NCBI RefSeq assembly: GCF_009757775.1
Contig: NZ_RHLK01000008.1
Location: forward strand, 1,171-65,170
Reading direction: 5' to 3'
DNA: 64,000 nucleotides
From: Paenibacillus lutrae
Lineage (GTDB): Bacteria; Bacillota; Bacilli; Paenibacillales; NBRC-103111
Part shown: positions 35,861 to 43,792 of the stretch, in pieces
Layout of the letters: each line of letters opens with the position of its first letter
Numbering within the stretch: the stretch's first letter is position 1
The notes under the pieces: model-generated
Told to the model about the DNA's origin: nothing
Databases searched by the model: none
Seen by the model: the letters and a program-made list of their open reading frames with translations, nothing else
Position numbers and translations under genes: made by a program

Positions 35861-38422
35861 TCAAATCTCGGTAAAGCTATAATAATTCCCAAGAAATTCA
35901 AATGAATCTGCGGTCTTTTCTTCCACTTGAGTGATCTTACTTTGCTTCTTATTTCCGCCGTTTTTTCTTAGATTAGCGAGTATTGTATCCCCGAATAAGG
36001 ACCAGCAGAGAACTTTATCTTCTTGTATGGAGCGGTAAGAAACGAGAATAAAGTAGTTGGCCAAGTATTCTTCCGTGAGAGGAAGTTTATTTACCTCGTC
36101 CCGGTATTTAGTCAGCAGTACGTCAAAGTCTTTCTCTTCTTGTATCGTGGTTTGAAGATCGGATCTGAAAGCCAAGAGGATTCGCTTGATTTGCTTAATG
36201 ATTCCTCGATCACTGCAATCCATTTCTGGATTAATCAGCAAATGACCGTTATTCACCGCGCTGCGATCCCATTTTAAGCGGGTATTCTCCCATTGGCACA
36301 CGTAGTCACATAATTCGTTTAACGCAGAAGGAGATTTGAAAGCATTGGAAGGAATTTTATCCTCTGCTGCTGTGTGCTTATTCGCTTCTCTGATTTTAAG
36401 ATAAACATCGAGTTTTTTAGGATAGTTATAGAGCAGGAAGTATGGGATCTTTTTAAGATAATTCCGGAGATTCTTACTGATTACCCACCGGTAACCGGTC
36501 TTGATGAAGTCGATTTCTTTGCCCTGGTACAGCCGGAGAAGAGACACATTGTCATCGTTTATTTTTTGTATCTCTTCGTTCTCCGTATATTGGTTTAAAA
36601 TAGCTGTTGCGATATTGGTGATTTCACCAATCCGATTATCTCGGCTATTGCATTCATATTGGATAATGTTCTCTAAATCATATTCAACAGGAGTTACCGA
36701 TAGCTTATCTTCAATATCCACTACAATAGGCTTATTTATTTTACTTTCGATGAGCGTCTTGTCAGGAGAAAGAAAGAAGCTGTCCCCATCTTCATCTGCA
36801 CCGCCCTGCTGAGGCATTGTAAGATCATACATGTTAATCATACACATATCTTGGTTGTCGAAATATTTTAAATATTTATTCGTTAAAAAGTTGTCAGCTA
36901 TCTTTATTTTGTTGACCTCGGAAGGATCGACCAATGGACTCCTGAAAGAGAGACAGTCTCCAACGGGCAGCGTTTGCGTGTAGAATTCTCCGGCTTCTAA
37001 ACAGCCTTTCACTTCAAGGCCTCCGCTATATTCAAGATAACCTATAATATCACCCACTATAATATGATAGAACCCTTCGGTGTAGATTTTGCCGTATTTA
37101 AGCTGGGTGATCGCTTTATTCAGTTTTCTTTTGAGCATATTTCTAAAAGGGGGATCTTTCAGCATATCATCATGAAGCAGGATAGCTTCTACATATTTAC
37201 TACTTAAGGATTGCTCCTCTGTATCATAAATTCCAAGAAACTTTAAAGTGTAGAACTTGTCGCCTTTGATAATTTTCTCGAATAAATCGGTTGTGTACTT
37301 GGCTAACTGAATTATCTTGCCGTGATTCTTCTCATCGAGAATATCATAGTCCGCTTTTTTGTCTTTAAACTGCTGCACATAGTTAACATTCATTAAATCC
37401 AGGCACTGAAGATACTGAAAATTCATCTTGGAGTATTTATTCATAGACCGCGTATGATGGCTGACCTTGCTGATTCCGATTTTGTAGTTATAGGCTTCTA
37501 CCCGCTGCAGATATTCTGTCCAAGCGGAAGTACCAAATTCACTTTTGAACAGCCCATACGCTTTCCACATGGACACATTCCAGATGCAATCGATATCGCT
37601 AACCTGGTGCCACACACCGAATATGTCCTTAATCTCTGTGATTCCGCTATCCGCATAAAATTGTTTAATAGGAGCCTCGACCGTCATTCCTTTCAGAAAG
37701 GGGAGTCTGATTTGATAGCCGATGGGCGTATAAGGTAAATTCAGAGATTTACTGAATTGCTGGCTCATTTCCTTGGTATGGACCCCAAACCCGTCAAATG
37801 GAGAGATGTGAATATCCTGCAATCCTTCTTCAATGAATTTCTGATTAAGGGCGGTTTTAATTTCCTGAGTATCCTTATCCACATACTCAATATTTTTCTT
37901 AGAAGCGTAGCGTACGTACTGCTGCGGCAGTATTTTCTGAAATTCATCAACCATGACAATATAGGGAAGTTTGGGAGTCTCTACGAATTGACAGGAGCTC
38001 AGAATAAGGCAGCGGTAGCTTTCATATTTAGGAATAATGCAGCTCTCTACCTTCAAGCCTAACTGGCTTCGCATCATGATGTGTGGATATAAATTCTCAT
38101 GAATAAATACAGTAACGCCATCCTTGGATTGTGAGGAGCTCTTTCCAAACCGTACATATTTCTTAGCATTATAGTAGAAGCCTTCCCTTAAAATCTGCTG
38201 AAGCTGCGCAATCCTGTTCTTATTGTGCTTCGCTTCAACATAGATTAATTCACCGATCCGTTCCGTATCATTGCCCCTTACCAGGCAAATTTGTCTGAAT
38301 AGGGGAGTGTCCTGCTGTTTAACAACGTAGGCTTGTTCGTCTTCGGAAGATAATTCAACTTTGAAATCGGATCGGATAATTTCTTGAATACTTAACTTAA
38401 TAATTTCATACATGGTATTCAT
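35861..38422 (-). CDS. Single-chain RNA polymerase, YonO / RdRP-like double-psi beta-barrel family
   Basis: 853 residues. The two barrel motifs of this superfamily are readable. Barrel 1 has DGFGVHTKEM (210-219) and GYQIRLPFLKGM (235-246), matching the QIRxGGxKG motif with its conserved Lys. Barrel 2 has SFRSPLVDPSEV (492-503), the R-x-P motif, followed by MPQQGGADEDGD (536-547), in which Asp543, Asp545 and Asp547 form the DxDGD magnesium site. These are hallmarks of eukaryotic RdRPs and of SPbeta YonO, a ~100 kDa DNA-dependent polymerase that transcribes phage late genes. It starts at an ATG overlapping the small upstream gene by four bases. The length is close to that of YonO. Inferred role: transcription of the tail operon. 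Confidence 0.88.
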   Translation of the reverse strand: MNTMYEIIKLSIQEIIRSDFKVELSSEDEQAYVVKQQDTPLFRQICLVRGNDTERIGELIYVEAKHNKNRIAQLQQILREGFYYNAKKYVRFGKSSSQSKDGVTVFIHENLYPHIMMRSQLGLKVESCIIPKYESYRCLILSSCQFVETPKLPYIVMVDEFQKILPQQYVRYASKKNIEYVDKDTQEIKTALNQKFIEEGLQDIHISPFDGFGVHTKEMSQQFSKSLNLPYTPIGYQIRLPFLKGMTVEAPIKQFYADSGITEIKDIFGVWHQVSDIDCIWNVSMWKAYGLFKSEFGTSAWTEYLQRVEAYNYKIGISKVSHHTRSMNKYSKMNFQYLQCLDLMNVNYVQQFKDKKADYDILDEKNHGKIIQLAKYTTDLFEKIIKGDKFYTLKFLGIYDTEEQSLSSKYVEAILLHDDMLKDPPFRNMLKRKLNKAITQLKYGKIYTEGFYHIIVGDIIGYLEYSGGLEVKGCLEAGEFYTQTLPVGDCLSFRSPLVDPSEVNKIKIADNFLTNKYLKYFDNQDMCMINMYDLTMPQQGGADEDGDSFFLSPDKTLIESKINKPIVVDIEDKLSVTPVEYDLENIIQYECNSRDNRIGEITNIATAILNQYTENEEIQKINDDNVSLLRLYQGKEIDFIKTGYRWVISKNLRNYLKKIPYFLLYNYPKKLDVYLKIREANKHTAAEDKIPSNAFKSPSALNELCDYVCQWENTRLKWDRSAVNNGHLLINPEMDCSDRGIIKQIKRILLAFRSDLQTTIQEEKDFDVLLTKYRDEVNKLPLTEEYLANYFILVSYRSIQEDKVLCWSLFGDTILANLRKNGGNKKQSKITQVEEKTADSFEFLGNYYSFTEI

Positions 38423-38595
38423 TCAGGTAACCTCGATTCCTTATAGTTACAAAGGGAATGATCTTGTTCCGGTTCTACCATTACAGATGCCAATGACCAT
38501 TCGGGAAGTATATAAAGACGATTACCTTCGTCAAGGTCAAGGCCATCGTAGTAGTCATCCTGTTCCGTTGTAAAAGAAAATCCAATCATGTACAC
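38419..38595 (-). CDS. Small acidic protein preceding the polymerase, 58 residues
   Basis: The start is GTG at 38595, nine bases after GGAGGG (ATG at 38589 is an alternative). The protein is acidic (DDYYDGLDLDEGN) with a short hydrophobic strand (RLYILPEWSLASVMV). It overlaps the polymerase gene by four bases (ATGA), so the two are translationally coupled. No family recognised. By position it may be a polymerase modulator or merely a leader peptide. Confidence 0.6.
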   Translation of the reverse strand: MYMIGFSFTTEQDDYYDGLDLDEGNRLYILPEWSLASVMVEPEQDHSLCNYKESRLPE

Positions 38596-38817
38596 AAATT
38601 TGTTCCCTCCATTAATTAATGATCTATATTTCCAACTCAGACTAGCATATAAAATAAATATATACAATAAATAATTGGTATGTTTTGTGTGGATGAGCTC
38701 TTGTTTTTTGAAAAAAAAGCAAAATTAAACTGATAAATGAACTTGATTTTTATTATTTATATTTAATGGTTTGTGCTATAATAAAGAGAGTTGCTTACTG
38801 CCGGAAGGAGAGATTAA
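38596..38817. promoter_or_regulatory. Divergent control region between the polymerase operon and the regulator operon
   Basis: A very AT-rich spacer of about 220 bases with A and T tracts. On the plus strand an extended -10 promoter is clear: TGC followed by TATAAT at 38777-38782, without a good -35. The transcript would start about 30 bases before the GTG of the DndB-like gene. The minus-strand promoter is not obvious; TTGTAT/TATGCT-type elements are poor. This is the most likely place for operators of the MrpR-like protein, but I recognise no clear repeated operator. Confidence 0.6.
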
Positions 38818-40119
38818 GTGATTAGAGATAGGCGTGAACTAGAAATTAATCTCAAGCTTTCCATTGAGAATATTAAATACAAAAGAAAAAACGTTGAAAT
38901 AATAAATAAACATTTGTCCGCGCATGGTATTTCTGCGGGTTTTTTTAATGAAATAGCGAAGCAGGACTCGATTATTGAAGAAATGGACGCGGCAATATTA
39001 TGTTTAGTTGCACAAGCGGTTTTTCAAATAGATAGCTCCGATGCCATTCGAATAGAAAATTATTTTACTCCAGGAGAAATCGCTCTTGCCAGTCAGACTG
39101 CCCAATCGAATGTCTCCCCCTCGTTAGTTCCTATAACGCTTACAAACGTTCTTCAACTTGATCATGAGAATTATGTGACTGTTATCAAGATGGCCGAAAT
39201 TGTCGGATGGTACCGTAAGAATCTCATCATCTATGATTTCGAAACCCAACGAAGTCCCAAATATATAAAAGGCAGAGACGGAGTCATTCAGGTGCCGGAT
39301 CTTTCCATTGAGAGCGTTAAAGCTATTGCTGAACATATGCTCAATGAAACTTATATGCCCGATATGATCACGATTAATGTCTACTCCGAAGAACTGGAAC
39401 CTGTTAACTATCATGCAAAGACCCGTGTTCTGACAATCAATGATAAAGCAACTATCTCTGTGCTGGATGGATTTCACCGCTTGCAAGGTGCGGTAAGAGC
39501 CCTCTCCATTAATCCAGAGCTTCGGCAAGATATCATTTTGAGTATCCGTATCTTTGATACCGATACAGCTAAGAAGTATTTTGGTCAAATCAATACGATT
39601 AACGGGGTTAAAAGAGAGCGTCTAGAGGAATTGAAACAAGAAAAGGTTTCTTATGTATCCGTTAAGCACCTGCAGATGCATTCCGACCTTAAAGGAAAAA
39701 TAGCATCCGGTTCTAGAGTGAATGAAGCATCCGGACATTTGACGACTGCAGATATTCTTGCAACAGCCATTGATCTGGAGTTCGAGCCTAAGACTACCTT
39801 CGAAGCCAAAGAAATCGGTACGTATCTTGCAGATTTTTTCAACCACCTTCTTGGTGTTTTTATGGTAGATTTCGAAACTGGAGCCAGTTCCCTAAGACAT
39901 CCGAGAATGTTTGCAGGGTATATTGTGCTGGCTAAATACATGAAAAAGAACCAAATCCCCCTAAAGAAAATGAATGAGATTATAGAGGGTATTAAAACAG
40001 ATCTAACATTGTCAGAGCTGCTCAGTAATAATAGGGGTGCTTCCCTGACCTTACAAAGGAAAGTGAGAGACTATATAGCGGAATTAATTCCTTCGGATAT
40101 TCCAAATGCAGAGGAGTGA
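38818..40119 (+). CDS. DndB/DGQHR-like protein
   Basis: 433 residues. The signature is VLDGFHRLQGAV at 215-226, a variant of the DGQHR motif of DndB-type and ParB-like proteins. It is followed by KKYFGQINTINGVKRERL (252-269), corresponding to the F-x-x-I-N block of the family. The C-terminal half is helical. DndB regulates DNA phosphorothioation in its best-known setting, but no dndA/C/D/E genes are here. The role is therefore more likely in the element's control, perhaps as a DNA-binding partner of the next protein. GTG start at 38818 with AAGGAG at seven bases. Confidence 0.72.
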   Translation: MIRDRRELEINLKLSIENIKYKRKNVEIINKHLSAHGISAGFFNEIAKQDSIIEEMDAAILCLVAQAVFQIDSSDAIRIENYFTPGEIALASQTAQSNVSPSLVPITLTNVLQLDHENYVTVIKMAEIVGWYRKNLIIYDFETQRSPKYIKGRDGVIQVPDLSIESVKAIAEHMLNETYMPDMITINVYSEELEPVNYHAKTRVLTINDKATISVLDGFHRLQGAVRALSINPELRQDIILSIRIFDTDTAKKYFGQINTINGVKRERLEELKQEKVSYVSVKHLQMHSDLKGKIASGSRVNEASGHLTTADILATAIDLEFEPKTTFEAKEIGTYLADFFNHLLGVFMVDFETGASSLRHPRMFAGYIVLAKYMKKNQIPLKKMNEIIEGIKTDLTLSELLSNNRGASLTLQRKVRDYIAELIPSDIPNAEE

Positions 40120-40124
40120 GTCAT

Positions 40125-41135
40125 ATGTCCAATCAAATATATGAGGATGGTTTCTTTAATGAATATCAGAAAGTAAGATATTTAAATACTTTGCCTACAA
40201 AATCCCGGGGACAAGCTGAGCGGATTCTATCAAGAGCTAAAGCTCTTGAAATTCAATTTCAAACCGATTTATATAACTTCAATTTAGATCAAGTCGAGAA
40301 ACTGTTTCATTATATGAATCCTTCCACATTAACTTCCAGCAAAAGTAACTTTTATGTGGTCCAAAACTATATACGATGGGCCATTAAGCAAGATTTAAGA
40401 GTCGGTTCAAATGGCAGCCCGCAGAATATAAATCCGCTGGATTTGCTCAATACCTCCTTGTACCATAAGAATTTTATCGATCAGACGAAACAAGTACTTT
40501 TTACTAAAGAAGAAGTGTATAGTATGATCGACCGGTGTATGAACGCACAGGATGCCTTTCCCGTGATTGGACTTTTTGAAGGGATCAGCGGGAATGGGTA
40601 CGATGAGTTATTGAACCTGAATAAAGAAAGTCTTTTAAAAGATAACGGACTGCTGCTTCATGATGGCGGTGATGAAAGATTTATTAAAGTATCTGACAAA
40701 TGTATGGGAATTATTAATGAAGCTTTGAATCAACAAATTTATTATAAGAAGAATGGAAACTTGAAAGAAACCATGAAATCTTCAGCCGAAGCAGAGCTTG
40801 AAAGTAACGATTATGTATTGAAAAATGTTAAGACAAGAAGCAAAACGAGCGGAAAGGCGGATAAATTCCTGATTCAACGAAGAATAGCAAGCGTAAAAGA
40901 GTATAATCAATTAAAAGTCCTTAATCCGACTATGATAAAAAACTCCGGTATGCTCTATATGGCTAAAGGTTTTTATGACCGGCACGGTGAACTTAAGAAG
41001 GAGCATTACGATGAAATCAGTGACCGTTTCGGATTTAAACAAACCCTCAACAATGGAAAGTTATATTATAACAACCATAGGCTGAAAGATTCATTTCTGA
41101 ATGTAGATCGTTTATTGGAAGTGTATACACAGTAA
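40125..41135 (+). CDS. Recombinase-fold repressor resembling SPbeta MrpR (YopR)
   Basis: 336 residues with the two-part plan of a tyrosine recombinase: an N-terminal core-binding-like helical domain (about 1-110) and a C-terminal catalytic-fold domain. The usual catalytic residues are missing. The box I region reads IGLFEGISGNGYDELLNLN without the Arg. The later NPTMIKNSGMLYMAKG stretch stands where H-x-L-R-H is expected, and no nucleophile Tyr context is seen. SPbeta keeps lysogeny with such a non-catalytic recombinase-like repressor, MrpR. I infer that this protein represses the polymerase operon. ATG at 40125 has GAGGAG eight bases upstream. Confidence 0.7.
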   Translation: MSNQIYEDGFFNEYQKVRYLNTLPTKSRGQAERILSRAKALEIQFQTDLYNFNLDQVEKLFHYMNPSTLTSSKSNFYVVQNYIRWAIKQDLRVGSNGSPQNINPLDLLNTSLYHKNFIDQTKQVLFTKEEVYSMIDRCMNAQDAFPVIGLFEGISGNGYDELLNLNKESLLKDNGLLLHDGGDERFIKVSDKCMGIINEALNQQIYYKKNGNLKETMKSSAEAELESNDYVLKNVKTRSKTSGKADKFLIQRRIASVKEYNQLKVLNPTMIKNSGMLYMAKGFYDRHGELKKEHYDEISDRFGFKQTLNNGKLYYNNHRLKDSFLNVDRLLEVYTQ

Positions 41136-41179
41136 AAGAATATCGAATGATGGACCATATAAGAAATCGTTTAGAGGGA

Positions 41180-41215
41180 AGCACACTATCTGTTTGAAAG
41201 ATAGCGTGCTTTTTT
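41180..41215 (+). terminator. Terminator of the regulator operon
   Basis: GCACaCTATCT pairs with AGATAGcGTGC around a seven-base loop and is followed by TTTTTT. It marks the right end of the core element. Confidence 0.88.
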
Positions 41216-41280
41216 GCTGCAGTTATGAAATAGACGTTCGGAAGCTTACAAAATAACTTTCCAATAATACAAAATTGTTA

Positions 41281-41308
41281 TTGTGAGTCAAGAAGAACAT
41301 GTTATAAT
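41281..41308 (+). promoter_or_regulatory. Sigma-A promoter of the SOS-box gene
   Basis: TTGTGA and TATAAT (41303-41308) are separated by 16 bases; TTATAATTA is a strong -10. The start point should be near 41315, so the LexA-type box lies over the first transcribed bases. Confidence 0.65.
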
Positions 41309-41320
41309 TAGATAATTACA

Positions 41321-41332
41321 GAACACTTGTTC
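41321..41332. promoter_or_regulatory. LexA (SOS) box
   Basis: GAACACTTGTTC matches the Gram-positive LexA/DinR core GAAC-N4-GTTC exactly. It lies directly downstream of a good -10, where a bound repressor would block transcription. DNA damage should therefore induce the small gene that follows. Confidence 0.7.
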
Positions 41333-41437
41333 CTATTTTTTTTGAACCCTTTTTGAATCAACATATAAATAGTAAAACAGTGCTGCCAAATGGGAAGTAG
41401 ATTAACTTAACAACCAGATTACGAAGGAGATACTCGA

Positions 41438-41638
41438 ATGAATTCATATGGCATAGGACAGATTTATAGCGATAGGGGATGCGAGATTTATTACGGCTCC
41501 AAAGAGAAAGTCTTGGAGAAGTTAATAAATAGCAGGGATAGGCCTTATGGGAACTTTTATGCCGCAGAGGAACAAATGTTAGAATGGGTAGATTTTTATA
41601 AGTCTGAGAAACCTTACGCAACTTTTAAAAAAATTTGA
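41438..41638 (+). CDS. Small protein under a SOS box, 66 residues
   Basis: Not recognised. It is a soluble, Tyr- and Lys-rich polypeptide (GQIYSDRGCEIYYGSKEKVL) with a C-terminal WVDFYKSEKPYATF segment. ATG at 41438 with AAGGAG eight bases before. The long leader (about 120 bases) from the LexA-controlled promoter is unusual for a small SOS gene. Because it borders the tail element, it may be its inducer, for example an anti-repressor. Equally it may be an unrelated SOS gene of the host. Confidence 0.6.
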   Translation: MNSYGIGQIYSDRGCEIYYGSKEKVLEKLINSRDRPYGNFYAAEEQMLEWVDFYKSEKPYATFKKI

Positions 41639-41792
41639 CTTCATAAAGAAAGCTAAAGAAGGGAAAATACTTTAATAAAAATATAAAAGTAAATATTTAA
41701 AATTAATATTATATTGTACGATTGGAGGTTATAGCCCCATCTGTATTATACTGAAGAAGTGAACCAGACCCTTGTGAGGAGGAAACGAATCC

Positions 41793-42281
41793 ATGTTTAA
41801 TAATTTGAATGAGTTTCAGCAAGAATGGAAGAATGAAGCGGCAATAACGCTCAGCGTGCTGAACGCTCTGACGGATGAATCACTGAATCAGAGCATCGCG
41901 GCGGATCACTTCTCGTTAGGCGAGCTGGGATGGCATTTGATTGTTACTATGCACGGCCTTCTGACTAACATTGGGTTACAGTTTGAAAGCCCGGGAAGCG
42001 AGAAGGATCTGCCCGAGTCTGCTGAAGCAATCGCGGAAGCTTACGAGCGGACAAGTAGTGGTGTGCTCCAGGCGATACAAACCCAATGGACCGACGAAAC
42101 CCTGCAGAAATCTATGCCTTTGTTCGGCCAGGAGATCCCGATTCATGCTCTCTTGCGGATGCTGCTCCAACATCAGGTTCATCACCGCGGTCAGATGAGC
42201 GTACTGATGCGCCAAGCGGATCTGACGGTTCCAGGCATTTATGGTCCGAACAAGGAACAAAGTCAAATGATGCGCAAATAA
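41793..42281 (+). CDS. DinB-superfamily protein
   Basis: 162 residues with the four-helix-bundle plan and metal-binding His of DinB/YfiT proteins. The first His is in ELGWHLIVTMHG, and the other pair is in HQVHHRGQMSVLM. This superfamily includes thiol-dependent transferases and many uncharacterised damage-induced proteins. GAGGAGG lies eight bases before the ATG. A terminator follows. Confidence 0.88.
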   Translation: MFNNLNEFQQEWKNEAAITLSVLNALTDESLNQSIAADHFSLGELGWHLIVTMHGLLTNIGLQFESPGSEKDLPESAEAIAEAYERTSSGVLQAIQTQWTDETLQKSMPLFGQEIPIHALLRMLLQHQVHHRGQMSVLMRQADLTVPGIYGPNKEQSQMMRK

Positions 42282-42332
42282 GCCTGCAATTCCGGTTTAT
42301 CCGGCGTTTCCACTTGTGCAACGAAGTTTAAA

Positions 42333-42368
42333 CAACACCAAGCTGTCCCGCTTGGTGTTGTTTTTTTT
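42333..42368 (+). terminator. Terminator after the DinB gene
   Basis: CAACACCAAG pairs with CTTGGTGTTG and is followed by TTTTTTTT. Confidence 0.92.
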
Positions 42369-42460
42369 AGAGACGCATGAGTATAAAGAATGTGTTACTC
42401 TTGCTATAAGGTAATATCTTACAAGGTTTATATCGATGGTTGTGTCAGGAGGAGTATCGG

Positions 42461-42763
42461 ATGAAGATGAAGTTTCGCGAACAGCCTGTCACGGTATCTT
42501 GGCGCTACTTCGCCATCTACTTGATCATCAGTCTAGCTGTGGAAGGCACAGCGTTCTCTGTGTCCCGGCTCCCGTCTATAGATGAAGGGGCTGCGATGGT
42601 GACGTTTATCTGTTTTCTGCCCCTTAGTGCGTTGCTCGCACTATTTGCTCTTTTTATCGGCATCATGATTAGTTTGCAAAACCGGAGGTATTCCCAGTCT
42701 CTTCTGGTTGTGCTGGCAGTCGCGGGAAGTTACATAGGTATCTTTGCTATCTTCGCTTTTTAG
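42461..42763 (+). CDS. Small membrane protein, three helices
   Basis: 100 residues from the ATG at 42461, preceded by AGGAGGAG. Three hydrophobic segments are visible (YFAIYLIISLAVEG; VTFICFLPLSALLALFALF; LLVVLAVAGSYIGIFAIFAF) with short polar loops. No family recognised. It is a single gene. Confidence 0.7.
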   Translation: MKMKFREQPVTVSWRYFAIYLIISLAVEGTAFSVSRLPSIDEGAAMVTFICFLPLSALLALFALFIGIMISLQNRRYSQSLLVVLAVAGSYIGIFAIFAF

Positions 42764-42888
42764 GCAGTCAATTATTTCCAAAAGGGTGCGGTACGTGGTA
42801 CGATAGACCGAATTCAAGAGAAGCCGATCCAGGCTTCCTGCATGGAATTCAGCTATATAAAGAGAGGGTAATAAGGGGGAGAAAGCTG

Positions 42889-43695
42889 GTGGAAGAAATC
42901 TTGCGTGCGGCCAAGAAACTGGCCATCCAAACGGCGCTTCAAGCTGGACAAGAAGCCAAAAATCGTTTTGAGAATTTAAACAGCATTTTAGTAAAAGATG
43001 ATTTCGGTGATATGGTGACTGAAGTGGATCATCTGGCGGAAGAAATTATTGTAAATGGTATCAGCAGGCAATTTCCTGATCATGTCATAGATAGTGAAGA
43101 AGCCGGTCACAACGGGAAAACGAGCGATTGGGTGTGGGTGGTAGACCCGCTTGACGGAACGAACAATTACGCGATCGGAATGCCGCTCTATTCCACAACT
43201 CTGGCGCTTTTGTACAGGGGAAAACCTGTCCTCGGCGTTGTGTATGAACCGATGGTAGACCGGTTGTTTGTCGCGATGGCGGAAAGAGGGGCTTACTGCA
43301 ATAATGTGCGCATCCAGGTCAAGAAGAACGAAAAGATTCAGCGAAGCTCAATCGGCTGGATCCAGGGCCATGCGGTGCAGAATGAAGCCAGGGCCGTAAA
43401 ACTCCGTCATCATTTGGATGTAAACGTAAGACGGATGATGAGATTATGGGCACCGACTCTACAGTGGTGCATGCTGGCAAAAGGCGACTTGGACGGGATC
43501 GTCTTGTATAATTCAGAGAGCAGTGATTTATACGCGGGTATTCTGCTGGTACAGGAGGCTGGCGGTATTGTGATTGACTACGCAGGCAATCCTTTTGAAG
43601 GCGGTAGCGAGGCGGAACATTATCTGATTGCTTGTCACCCGGAACATAAAGAATATTTTATGGAGCTGGTCCGCCAGGGACTGGATAATGGTTAA
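42889..43695 (+). CDS. Inositol monophosphatase family protein
   Basis: 268 residues, the usual length. The metal site is complete: the Glu of IDSEEAG (69-71), then VVDPLDGTNNYA (85-95) with the DPxDGT loop. The late SSDLYAGILLVQEAGG block supplies the third Asp and the conserved Gly-Gly. It dephosphorylates inositol phosphate, or in relatives fructose bisphosphate, histidinol phosphate or 3'-phosphoadenosine phosphate. GTG start at 42889 with GGGGGAG upstream. Confidence 0.9.
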   Translation: MEEILRAAKKLAIQTALQAGQEAKNRFENLNSILVKDDFGDMVTEVDHLAEEIIVNGISRQFPDHVIDSEEAGHNGKTSDWVWVVDPLDGTNNYAIGMPLYSTTLALLYRGKPVLGVVYEPMVDRLFVAMAERGAYCNNVRIQVKKNEKIQRSSIGWIQGHAVQNEARAVKLRHHLDVNVRRMMRLWAPTLQWCMLAKGDLDGIVLYNSESSDLYAGILLVQEAGGIVIDYAGNPFEGGSEAEHYLIACHPEHKEYFMELVRQGLDNG

Positions 43696-43722
43696 GACAC
43701 AAGGATTGGTGGCTGGATCGTT

Positions 43723-43755
43723 GTGCCCGGGAAATGCAGATTCCCGGGCAAACTT
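43723..43755 (+). terminator. Hairpin after the inositol monophosphatase gene
   Basis: TGCCCGGGAA and TTCCCGGGCA pair around an eight-base loop. Only AACTT follows, so termination may be weak. Confidence 0.6.
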
Positions 43756-43792
43756 AACAGCCGCATAGTATCCAGAGGAAGGAGGACAGAAA

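Larger units (their letters stand above)
10798..41135 (-). mobile_element. Headless phage-tail-like particle element (F-type tailocin) with its own YonO-type RNA polymerase
   Basis: This AT-richer island holds a full set of long-tail genes, holin and amidase on the minus strand. Next comes a single-chain RNA polymerase operon, then a divergent plus-strand pair of DndB-like and MrpR-like proteins. Terminase, portal, head and scaffold genes are absent throughout, as are replication genes and a catalytically credible integrase. No attachment repeats were recognised at the edges. I infer a domesticated tail particle that kills related bacteria after lysis, derived from a phage with SPbeta-like control. 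The right edge could extend to 41638 if the SOS-box gene belongs to it. Confidence 0.8.

Noticed and set aside
38818-40119. DNA phosphorothioation (Dnd) system
   Set aside because: Only a DGQHR-like protein is present; no cysteine desulfurase, DndC, DndD or DndE-like genes are in the window.
40125-41135. Functional integrase of the element
   Set aside because: The recombinase-fold protein lacks the catalytic Arg in box I and the H-x-L-R-H block, and no attachment repeats were found.
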